A stretch of 64,000 nt of DNA from Thermophagus xiamenensis (GTDB taxonomy: Bacteria > Bacteroidota > Bacteroidia > Bacteroidales > Marinilabiliaceae). The notes beneath the pieces are model-generated. The model worked only from the letters and a program-made list of their open reading frames with translations. It ran no database searches and was not told the origin of the DNA. Made by a program: the position numbers and the translations under genes. Shown piece by piece: positions 26,947 through 34,192 of this stretch; the stretch's first letter is position 1, and each line of letters opens with the position of its first letter. Location of the stretch: assembly GCF_900112795.1 (NCBI RefSeq), contig NZ_FONA01000020.1:27279-91278 (forward strand), given 5' to 3'.

Positions 26947-27693
26947 CTAACGTTCGGCTCTGTCATGATTCCAAATATCGATTAGCCAAGGGACTTTGAT
27001 AACACGATTCTCGAGGAAGAAAGAGATGAGATTGAACCATTGATTGCACCGAGCCAGTATCTGAGAGTCGGAGGATATGACAATTTTGTTGGCTTCGGCA
27101 ACTTTATTATCGGTTTGGTCAGCCAGCCTTGTTTGCCATTGTATGTTATTTTGACATCCCACCTCTTCCACCAATTTGGCCAGACGCCCGGAATTACTCA
27201 CAGGCTTGTCGAATACCCATAACACGGAGTGAGCATTGTATTGCCTGAAAAATTGAGCAATTAATGCAATGGCAACAGGGGTTTCACTAATTTTTCGGTA
27301 GGAGCCGTGAAGTCCTGAAATGTCGCGTATTAGTCCGTCTCTTCCTTTGAATACCGGAGCACCACTTAGAATTGCTTCCATAATAATTAGCAGATTGAAT
27401 CCGTCAATAATGACAGGTTGGTTTTTTAGCATATCAGGCGAGGTCAACTCTCCGGCAGCAACGCGCTCAACCAGTTCCCGGGGTTGGCAGGCTTTATCCA
27501 AAGCCGTGCGTTGTCGTTCTCTCAGTTTATAATGGTCGCCCACCAGTTTCAAGGCTGCTTTGGCTGCATAGTGCTTGTCCAGTAGCCAGCAATAATCCTT
27601 GGCTGCCTTGGACATAATTTCTATTTGTTCCTCTGTAAAAAGAAGATGATCCCGGGGACCTGGTCCCCGATGTTTTCGGTTGTCGGGTGACAT
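26947..27693 (-). CDS. DUF434/DUF5616 domain protein
   Basis: A 248-residue protein matching DUF434 (N-terminal, about 15-70; DYCWLLDKHYAAKAALKLVG) followed by DUF5616 (about 75-240; VIIDGFNLLIIMEAIL, VLWVFDKPVSNSGRLAK). The VIIDGFNLL start and later acidic residues recall PIN/NYN-type folds, so a nuclease role is possible, but no function is established for the family. It is monocistronic and convergent with the FAD oxidase gene. Confidence 0.8.
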   Translation of the reverse strand: MSPDNRKHRGPGPRDHLLFTEEQIEIMSKAAKDYCWLLDKHYAAKAALKLVGDHYKLRERQRTALDKACQPRELVERVAAGELTSPDMLKNQPVIIDGFNLLIIMEAILSGAPVFKGRDGLIRDISGLHGSYRKISETPVAIALIAQFFRQYNAHSVLWVFDKPVSNSGRLAKLVEEVGCQNNIQWQTRLADQTDNKVAEANKIVISSDSQILARCNQWFNLISFFLENRVIKVPWLIDIWNHDRAER

Positions 27694-27822
27694 TTCTTGT
27701 GTACTTTGTGGTTGTTATATTGCGATTCCTGAAGATAGTGAATTGTTTTAAAAGTTTCATACATCCCCGATGGGAGTTTGGGCATCTTTCGACTGTATCG
27801 CATTTTTCAATTTAATCAGCAA

Positions 27823-27930
27823 TTAGTATATATATACTAACCTACTACAATGTGTGTGTATTAACCTATTACATGGTGTCGTTAATTTTAATCACATGAT
27901 GTTGTTAATTAATAATTATTTGGTGTTTGT
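27823..27930. repeat. Perfect 18-bp palindrome and degenerate ~24-bp tandem repeats
   Basis: TTAGTATATATATACTAA (27823-27840) is a perfect palindrome. It runs into about four degenerate tandem copies of a ~24-base unit built on (A/T)TTAACCTA.TACA.GGTGTCGTT, with the copies ending in GTGTGTGT, GTGTCGTT, GATGTTGTT and GGTGTTTGTC. It lies directly upstream of the frameshifted GIY-YIG gene and could be a site for DNA-binding proteins or a recombination product. Confidence 0.6.
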
Positions 27931-27950
27931 CAAATATAAATTTTATACTA

Positions 27951-28248
27951 ATGAAACCCTACAAGTACATTTTAAAATGTGTTGATGGCAGCTATTATAT
28001 CGGCAGTACCAGAAATCTGGTAAGGCGTTTGGCGCAACATCAGGCAGGGAAAGGTGCCAACTTTACAAAAAAAAAGATTGCCCTTTAAGCTGGTTTATTT
28101 TGAAGAATTTCAGCGAATAGATGAGGCCTTTTACAGAGAAAAACAAGTACAGGGGAGGAGCAGAAAAAAGAAAGAGGCATTAATAGATGGTTTTCACGAA
28201 AAACTGCCTGACCTATTTAGAAACTATACCCAATATCCACGACGATAA
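27951..28248 (+). pseudogene. GIY-YIG endonuclease-like gene with a homopolymer frameshift
   Basis: Two frames give one small GIY-YIG protein. Frame 1 reads MKPYKYILKCVDGSYYIGS then TRNLVRRLAQHQ and stops after FTKKKIAL. Frame 2 restores the family pattern (RLPFKLVYFEEFQ, EAFYREKQVQG, SRKKKEALI) to the stop at 28248. The frames meet at a run of nine A (28067-28075); eight A would keep the gene open at about 98 residues, the normal length. It may be a true decay, a slippery or phase-variable tract, or a sequencing error. The start ATGAAA is the terminal ATGAAA of a repeat remnant (AAATATAAATTTTATACTA at 27931-27950). Confidence 0.8.
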
Positions 28249-28872
28249 GAGTAGTGGAACGGTGGTTTCATTGGGCTCAACTAATGTGTAGAAATAGTGT
28301 GGAGTGGATGAAAAAAGTTTTCAGAACCTGCCCAATGATTGTTGCCTGAACTTTTTTAAATCTTATGCCTGAGTATGTTGAAGGACGCAATCATTCGCGG
28401 TTACAAAACCGGTTTAACTCAATATACCGGGCAAATTATTCTCAGGTTTGCTTTGCAATCATGGTATATGTCGAACAGGGAAAAGCAGATAAAAAAGTTT
28501 ATAAAACGTGTTGTATAATTGTGGTGAAATAGCTTACTGCTAGGTTACTTTGTAATGTTTGTCAAAGTAAACCCGATTAGCCTTGGATGAAGGCGTCATT
28601 CTTGAGCTTGATAGAATTAGCACCTTCTAATAAAATTTCATCCAAATTCCGTGGTACTTGAAAAAGTTTTGTATTTTTAGCTGCTATCTGAAATTTCGGG
28701 AGTTGATGTATTGTTGCTAATGCAGGATTCAAACAAAGAGCATTAACTATGGGGCAAGTAGGGTTAACTCTCAAGGTGCGGATAAAAATTGAAGCGGCAT
28801 GGCAGAGAATCGGTCTGAAGTGCTCAAAGCTACAGTCATAACATTTAAAGCAAAATTATAATAGTTTATTTT
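28249..28872. other. Long gap without a confident gene
   Basis: A 624-base stretch. A 55-codon frame on the plus strand (28365-28532, starting MPEYVEGRNHSRL) has no recognised family and could be a remnant. A 65-codon frame on the minus strand (28774-28577) also has no recognised match. No RNA gene, terminator or repeat stands out. Confidence 0.4.
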
Positions 28873-29634
28873 ATGACAGGCAGAAAAGTTTTGATAATGA
28901 TTTTGGTGTCATTACCATTTTCATTTAAAATTTTTGGACAAGAATTTTCCTCTGATACTATTTCATCGGATAAAAAGTTGGAATTTAAATACTCATTGTT
29001 AATTATCCCAACTGTATTAATTGGATATGGAACGGTTGGAATTGAAAGTGATGGACTGAAGAATTTGAATGCAGAAATAAAAGAAGAATTAAACGAAAAT
29101 ATTGATGAAAAACTAACCATTGATGATTTTTCTCAATACGCACCAACTTTGACTGTTTATGCGCTGAATTCATTGGGAATAAAAGGGAAAAATAACTTTA
29201 GAAAAAGGACAACAATTTTAGCGACATCATTTCTCATTATGACAGCAACTGTCTCCAGCCTGAAATTAACAACTAATATAACCAGACCGGATGGTAGTTC
29301 TAATAACTCGTTCCCATCAGGTCATACTTCCACGGCATTTATGGGAGCAGAATTTCTATGGCAAGAATATAAAGATGTTTCTGCTTGGTATGGAATTACA
29401 GGTTATGTCATTGCGACAGGAACGGGTTTTTTTAGAATGTATAACGACAGACATTGGTTAACGGACGTTACGACGGGGGCAGGTATCGGAATCCTAAGCA
29501 CTAAAATTGCGTATTGGGTAAATCCATATATTAGTAAAAAACTCTTTCCAAATAGAAATAAGCAATCTGCATCGATTCTCTACCCATATTATAATGGTGA
29601 GCAATGGTGTGTGTGTTTCGCATTAAGATTTTAA
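28873..29634 (+). CDS. PAP2-superfamily phosphatase, exported
   Basis: A 253-residue protein with a signal peptide (cut near KIFGQ). The three-part PAP2 active site is intact: KLTTNITRP (K-x6-RP), FPSGHTSTAF (PSGH), and RMYNDRHWLTD (R-x5-H-x3-D). The segments around them are hydrophobic. Such enzymes remove phosphate from lipid phosphates such as undecaprenyl pyrophosphate or lipid A. The C terminus ends in aromatic-rich GEQWCVCFALRF, possibly a short barrel-like or surface segment. It stands alone, with about 80 bases to the ABC ATPase. Confidence 0.9.
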   Translation: MTGRKVLIMILVSLPFSFKIFGQEFSSDTISSDKKLEFKYSLLIIPTVLIGYGTVGIESDGLKNLNAEIKEELNENIDEKLTIDDFSQYAPTLTVYALNSLGIKGKNNFRKRTTILATSFLIMTATVSSLKLTTNITRPDGSSNNSFPSGHTSTAFMGAEFLWQEYKDVSAWYGITGYVIATGTGFFRMYNDRHWLTDVTTGAGIGILSTKIAYWVNPYISKKLFPNRNKQSASILYPYYNGEQWCVCFALRF

Positions 29635-29715
29635 AATAAACTTTATCTGATTGGATAGGTGGTGTTTTAGTGGTTTGACCATTGGCGTATTTCTTACATT
29701 AATGTATAATCTGAT

Positions 29716-31203
29716 ATGAACGAAATCCTCACCATACATAATTCCTGTATCAAATTCAGGAGTTGGATACTTTTTGAAAACCTCAATTTCAGCATCCGGC
29801 ATGGAGAGCACTGGGCTCTTGTTGGACCAGCCGGTGCCGGTAAAACGGCCTTGCTCAAAACCATTGCCGGTGATTTTTTTGTGGCTGACGGAAAGATAGA
29901 GCATCATTATTATCAACGATATCGGGCGGAACATCAGATTTCCGATCCTTTGTTCTCGCCTCGGCACCTGATAGGATATTTGGATGTAAGGCATGATTTT
30001 ACCAATCTTAGTCACACCCGCGATTTTTTCTATCAGCAACGTTTCAATGCCACCTATGCCGAAGAGGCACCTACCGTGGAAGAATATCTTACTGAGCAGT
30101 TTCAGAAGGCCATGGTACAGAGTCCCTGGAATCTGGAACGTGTAATCGGAGAGTTTGACCTGGAGCCACTACTGCGAAAGCGACTGATCATGCTTTCGAA
30201 CGGTGAAACCAAACGGTTGTGCCTGGCGGCAGCGCTACTGAAGAATCCGCGATTGCTACTGCTCGATAATCCCCTTATAGGTCTCGATAGGGTAAGCCGC
30301 CGTAAATTTGATGAGTTGTTTAAAAAAATGGCCCAAAGCGGAATTACGCTTGTTATGGTCACCTCGCCTCGTCATATTCCCAAGGTGGTGACTCATGTAT
30401 TGGTTATGAAAAATTCTCATGAGATGCTGGAATATTCCGCCGACCAGTTTAAACCGGAAATGGTGCCCGTCAATCATAACCCCATTTCCCTTCCGGATGA
30501 GAAGGAATTGAGGACATTACTTAATGGGGAACAGAAAAAGAATTTTCGCGTACTGGTGCATATGAACAAAGTGAAGGTACGTTATGGGGCGGTAGAAGTA
30601 CTTAATGGTATCGACTGGACCATTCGTCCCGGCGAGCGATGGGCCTTGTCGGGCCCCAACGGTTCGGGAAAATCGACGCTGCTTAGTCTCATCTATGGCG
30701 ATCATCCGCAAGCCTATGCCAACGATATAGTGTTGTTTGACCGTCGGCGTGGTAGTGGTGAAAGTATTTGGGAAATAAAGCGTGAGATTGGGTATATGTC
30801 GCCCGAATTGTTTCAATATTTTCCGGGGAATTTCACCTGTCGTCAAGTGATTGAATCAGGTTTTTTTGATACAATAGGTTTATATCAGAAGGTAGCTTAT
30901 GACCAGCAGGAAAAGGCCGGACGGTGGATGAAAGTGATGGGATTGGAAGAAGATAGTGATATGTTATTTACAGACTTATCGACTACCCGTCAGCGACTTT
31001 GTTTATTAACGCGTGCACTGGTTAAAAATCCCAAATTGCTAATACTGGATGAACCTTGTCAGGGCTTTGATGAAGGTCAGCAACAAGGCTTTCGAAATCT
31101 TATCGATGCTATTGCTCAAATTAGTAGTCTTTCAATTATTTATGTGACTCATTATCGGGAAGAGTTGCCCAAATGTATTGAATATGAACTAAAGCTAACT
31201 TGA
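29716..31203 (+). CDS. ModF-like duplicated ABC ATPase
   Basis: A 495-residue protein with two ABC nucleotide-binding domains. Domain 1 (about 1-255) has Walker A GPAGAGKT and signature LSNGETKRLCLAAALLKNP, with Walker B LLLLDNPLIGLD. Domain 2 (about 270-495) has Walker A GPNGSGKS, the weaker signature LSTTRQRLCLLTRALVKNP and Walker B LLILDEPCQGFDEG. There are no membrane segments, as in ModF proteins of molybdate loci, but no molybdate permease lies nearby, so substrate and role remain open. The Asn in the first Walker B (DNP, not DEP) would weaken ATP hydrolysis in domain 1. A decayed copy of its first 200 bases lies at 33720-33918. Confidence 0.85.
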   Translation: MNEILTIHNSCIKFRSWILFENLNFSIRHGEHWALVGPAGAGKTALLKTIAGDFFVADGKIEHHYYQRYRAEHQISDPLFSPRHLIGYLDVRHDFTNLSHTRDFFYQQRFNATYAEEAPTVEEYLTEQFQKAMVQSPWNLERVIGEFDLEPLLRKRLIMLSNGETKRLCLAAALLKNPRLLLLDNPLIGLDRVSRRKFDELFKKMAQSGITLVMVTSPRHIPKVVTHVLVMKNSHEMLEYSADQFKPEMVPVNHNPISLPDEKELRTLLNGEQKKNFRVLVHMNKVKVRYGAVEVLNGIDWTIRPGERWALSGPNGSGKSTLLSLIYGDHPQAYANDIVLFDRRRGSGESIWEIKREIGYMSPELFQYFPGNFTCRQVIESGFFDTIGLYQKVAYDQQEKAGRWMKVMGLEEDSDMLFTDLSTTRQRLCLLTRALVKNPKLLILDEPCQGFDEGQQQGFRNLIDAIAQISSLSIIYVTHYREELPKCIEYELKLT

Positions 31204-31257
31204 ATTTAATTTTCCGAGCCGCTGCAATGTTGCAGGACGTTTTCAGAAAATGGTTCA

Positions 31258-31512
31258 TCACAAAAATGCGTACCTGGCTCTATGAAGATATAAAATCTTT
31301 AGATTAAAAAATTCCATATCTCTATAACCATATACTTTTCTATTAAGCACCTTTATTTTATTATTCATGCCTTCCAAAGGGCCTGTGGAGATGGGGTGTT
31401 TAAACCAATTTAATATTCCGGTTCTATAAGATTTTAACATTGCAAAAAATTTCCTAAGGGGTGTTACTCCGGCAGCCTCTGCACTACGGCACCATAAAGT
31501 TATGAAAGTCAT
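31258..31512 (-). pseudogene. ISL3 transposase C-terminal part
   Basis: An 84-residue frame with the C-terminal signature of ISL3 transposases: KSYRTGILNWFKHPISTGP followed by LEGMNNKIKVLNRKVYGYRD, where the Glu is the last acid of the DDE triad. The open frame extends a few codons upstream (EIKAM) until the repeat junction at ATGAAA (31521-31526 region). The first two acids of the triad are lost. Confidence 0.85.
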
Positions 31513-31520
31513 TGCCTTTA

Positions 31521-31831
31521 TTTCATTAGTATATAATTTATCTAATTCATTGGTCTAATGGAACTCGCATGGCTTAATGAAATTTATACATGTTCTTTTG
31601 TGGCAAAAGCCGCCATGCTCGTTTCATCAGTATAAATTTTTTCTAAGTTATTGGTCTGATGGAACTCGCATGACCAAAAGTTTATACATGTTCTTATTGC
31701 GACAAGCTTTCTTGGTCTTGCTCGTTTCATCCGTATAAAATTTATCTAAGTTATTGGCTGGATGGAACTCGCATGGCTTAAGTTTATAGATGTTTTTATT
31801 GTGGAAAACATTCTTGCAATGCTCGTTTCAT
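31521..31831 (-). repeat. Three tandem units of the dispersed ~101-bp repeat inside the ISL3 transposase
   Basis: The best example of the family. Units (plus coordinates) are 31521-31621, 31622-31724 and 31725-31825, lengths 101, 103 and 101, followed by TTTCAT, so ATGAAA flanks both ends. Each unit, read on the minus strand, has ATGAAACGAGCATGGC, an inner hairpin of the CTTTTG...CAAAAG type, ACATGTATAAA, CATGCGAGTTCCAT and a GGCCAATNACTTA-TTTATAC tail. The first and fourth blocks are complementary with a GA/GA mismatch, so each unit can fold into a nested hairpin. The array sits in frame with neither transposase piece. Confidence 0.92.
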
Positions 31832-32134
31832 TTCCACGGGAATATTTTTTTCTTCAGCATAAGCAAGCCTTTCCTGACGGATTACCCCACAATCTTTGCA
31901 TTCGAGACGCTGAACCTTTGCCTTTAAATAAACAGGCTTTAGCCCTATAGGAACCGTCCTGAACAATCTCATAGTAAAGCCCTTTTTTATCACATTATAG
32001 CTATGGCAATTACTACACTTCAATTTATCCTCCTTGGTTTGGATATGAAATATTACTGTTCCTCCTTTATATTCTGTTTTCAAATATTCTTGGTTGTTCA
32101 GTCCAAATGCATGATATAACAAACTTGTTGACAT
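31796..32134 (-). pseudogene. ISL3 transposase N-terminal part
   Basis: A 112-residue frame with the N-terminal zinc-binding domain of ISL3 transposases: CSNCHSYNVIKKGF and LECKDCGVIRQER (CxxC...CxxC). The last twelve codons (from MKRALQECFPQ) are already repeat sequence, since the frame enters the tandem repeat at ATGAAACGAGCA. About 200 residues in the middle are missing. Confidence 0.85.
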
Positions 32135-32485
32135 TTTTTTCTTTTAAAAATACACCTTATTTTTATTTATTCCAGGTACGCATTTTTGTGGTGAACCTAA
32201 ATAATAGGACAAAAAAACTATAAGTAAATTTTATATATTGTCAAAGAATTTTTCGTTTTTCTGTTAAATATATGCCGTTAATCAGATAAATAAATCTCAA
32301 GCCGACTGACAATTAGGGCAAATGGTTTTCTATAATTTATTTTGTATTTTTATTCCGAATTAAATATTCTAAGGAACGATAAGTTTGTAATTTATCTGTT
32401 GACTCTAAATACTAATTTCTGGGCCTTTTATATAGATTTAAACCATAAAAAACAATAATTTAGGTAGTTTTTTATTTGTCAAAAT

Positions 32486-33460
32486 TTAAAATATGGTATT
32501 AAGGAAATCTGTTATGTATTGAACAGTAGGTTCGAACCAGGGATGAAACAGCCAAAAAGGATGAACTTTAGCCGAAAAAGAATGCACTTCGTAATAGATA
32601 TTCCATTGGGACAGTAATCCAATCAATTCATTCTGACCAGCACTAAACCGGGGAATTCCGCTGTTGATAAACAACATAGGAGGAGAGGATTCATTGGCAT
32701 AAAAAATAGGAGAAGCTTCCTTCCATATTTCAGGTTTTTCAGTGTATGTTCCTCCCAGCCAAAGAACATCTACAGAACTGGAGTCTCTTTCTTTGTTCAA
32801 TGACAATGGAGCCAGAAAACTAATAACTCCATCAAGTACAATAATGCCTTGAACTGAGCTGCTAAACTGTTGATTTCCGAGTTCTCCTTCGAATTTCTTT
32901 ATTCCATTTGATAAGCCAACTAAGGCTGCCAGATGACCTCCGGCAGAGGTTCCGGATATGGCTATTTTGTGGGCATTTATATTATACTTTGCGGCATTGG
33001 CACGAACCCATCGGATTGCAGCCTTAATATTTTTTACCGCAGCGGGATATTTGGCTTCGGGAAGAAGTTGGTATTCCACTGTAATTGTTACATAACCGTA
33101 AGATGCAATTCTTTGTGCCAAAGGGACCTCCATGTTTTTATTTCCTGAGCTCCATCCTCCGCCATGAATCATGATTAGAGCCGGAAGTTTTTTATTTCCT
33201 TTTGGTCTAAATAGGTCTAAATGAAGTTTTCGAGTGCCATAAAGGGTGTTTTCAAGAGTGGCATATTCCAAATTACGGTATTCAATAACTCCTTCCGGTA
33301 ATTTTTCTTTTACAGGAATTGCAACAGGAAAATAATCTTTTATTTTTTCCCAGGCCGACCATACCGTAAAGGTGGTATCCTTAGGAATTGTGTTTTGTTG
33401 TGCTATACAAAAAAAAGAAACAGTCAATAAGATAGCGGATAAATAAAAGTGTTTTTTCAT
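32486..33460 (-). CDS. Alpha/beta-hydrolase carbohydrate esterase (BD-FAE/lipase-like), exported
   Basis: A 324-residue protein with a signal peptide (about 1-20, FFCIAQQ). The alpha/beta-hydrolase core has the oxyanion motif LIMIHGGGWSSGNKN, nucleophile Ser in ISGTSAGGHLAALVG, and a His near the C terminus (KVHPFWLFHPWF). The HGGGW motif and size fit the BD-FAE/acetyl-esterase-like group that deacylates plant polysaccharides. It points away from the pectin cluster at 34-60 kb and has its own promoter region, but a related role is plausible. The 288-base gap after the ISL3 remnant shows nothing. Confidence 0.85.
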   Translation of the reverse strand: MKKHFYLSAILLTVSFFCIAQQNTIPKDTTFTVWSAWEKIKDYFPVAIPVKEKLPEGVIEYRNLEYATLENTLYGTRKLHLDLFRPKGNKKLPALIMIHGGGWSSGNKNMEVPLAQRIASYGYVTITVEYQLLPEAKYPAAVKNIKAAIRWVRANAAKYNINAHKIAISGTSAGGHLAALVGLSNGIKKFEGELGNQQFSSSVQGIIVLDGVISFLAPLSLNKERDSSSVDVLWLGGTYTEKPEIWKEASPIFYANESSPPMLFINSGIPRFSAGQNELIGLLSQWNIYYEVHSFSAKVHPFWLFHPWFEPTVQYITDFLNTIF

Positions 33461-33687
33461 TTTTGTTTTTTCCCTAAAAATATATCAGTTCCGATATTTT
33501 TCATCCAATAAAACAGGGGAAAAATTGTCGAATTTATGGGGGCAAAATTACATTTAGTCTAAGAAGTCGTTTGTTGTTGGTAAAATATGTGAGGTTGCTG
33601 ATTTTTGAGCCTAAATTTTTCATGGTTTTACTATTAAAAACCATTGTTTAAGTTTAGTGGAATTACATTTTTATTGTCCAATCGAAA

Positions 33688-33706
33688 GGATGAAACTAGC
33701 ATGGCA
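33688..33706 (+). repeat. Remnant of the dispersed repeat
   Basis: GGATGAAACTAGCATGGC matches the start of the repeat unit (GATGAAACGAGCATGGC) with one change. Only this part is left, immediately before the decayed ModF fragment. Confidence 0.6.
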
Positions 33707-33719
33707 AGAAGGTTTTTTA

Positions 33720-33918
33720 ATTGACGTATTTCATTGGATAATTTGATATGAACGAAATCCTAACCACACCCAATGCCCGTAACAAATTCAGGAATCGGAT
33801 AATTTTTAAAAACTTCAATTTCAGCATCAGAGGGGGGAGAGTACCGGTCCATTGTGGAACCGGACAGTGCCGGGAAAACGGCTCATCTCAAAACCATGTC
33901 CGGTGATTTCTTAGTGGC
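33720..33918 (+). pseudogene. Decayed copy of the 5' end of the ModF-like ABC ATPase gene
   Basis: About 200 bases align with 29675-29888 in the same orientation, including upstream bases (GACGTATTTCATTGGATAATTTGATATG) and the start MNEILTTPNARNKFRN. The frame shifts after NFSIR and the Walker A is wrecked, though the DNA still reads GTGCCGGGAAAACGGC. The match ends near GTGATTTCTTAGTGGC (33918). It is non-functional. The parent gene lies 4 kb upstream, so it could be a remnant of a tandem duplication or of element-driven copying. Confidence 0.85.
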
Positions 33919-33944
33919 AAAAGTTGGCTTAAAGATTTATTGCC

Positions 33945-34006
33945 AAAAAATTAAAAATAATTGCCAGAAAGTGTATTGTGGTAATTAAGTGCTTATGATA
34001 ATTTTG
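33945..34006 (+). promoter_or_regulatory. Promoter and upstream box of the pectin cluster, site 1
   Basis: A conserved 35-base box (33945-33979; ending TTGCCAGAAAGTGTATTG) matches 29 of 35 positions with 47185-47219. It runs into an ATTG -33 element, then 20 bases to the -7 element TAATTTTG (33999-34006), which fits the Bacteroidota TAnnTTTG consensus. The distance to the GH115 start is about 187 bases. The box overlapping -33 is the expected place for an activator. Confidence 0.65.
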
Positions 34007-34192
34007 GTCTTTAGGTTGAAATAGGTTTTTTCAACTGAGAAATTAAACCTGGTTCAAAGACTAAAAAAGTATTGTTTTTTGTTATGGCCCGATTCCAGTG
34101 ACTTGGACAACTGTTATAACGACATGATAATGGATATTTATAAATTTAAATTAGCTTGAAAGGTGGAAAGGTTTAAGCTAAAAAAAATAGGT

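Larger units (their letters stand above)
31252..32197 (-). mobile_element. ISL3-family insertion sequence remnant
   Basis: The ends form a 26-bp terminal inverted repeat: left GGTTCATCACAAAAATGCG (31252 on) and right, on the other strand, GGTTCACCACAAAAATGCG (down from 32197), with one difference. The element is about 946 bp, clearly short for the family because the transposase middle is missing and replaced by three tandem repeat units (31521-31831). The flanks (CAGAAAAT and TAAATAAT) do not match, so no 8-bp target duplication is left. It lies just past the ModF-like gene. Confidence 0.85.

Noticed and set aside
27836..27930. The ~24-bp tandem repeats as CRISPR
   Set aside because: No unique spacers and strong degeneration between copies.
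28577..28774. A 65-codon minus-strand frame in the gap before PAP2
   Set aside because: No recognisable family, and no supporting operon context. Left as an unassigned frame within the gap entry.
31222..31235. CTGCAATGTTGCAG as a terminator of the ModF-like gene
   Set aside because: The 6-bp stem is perfect, but no clear T run follows directly, so it is too weak to call.
31521..31825. Three tandem units could be a CRISPR array
   Set aside because: The units are adjacent without variable spacers, about 101 bp long, and there are no cas genes. They match the dispersed repeat.
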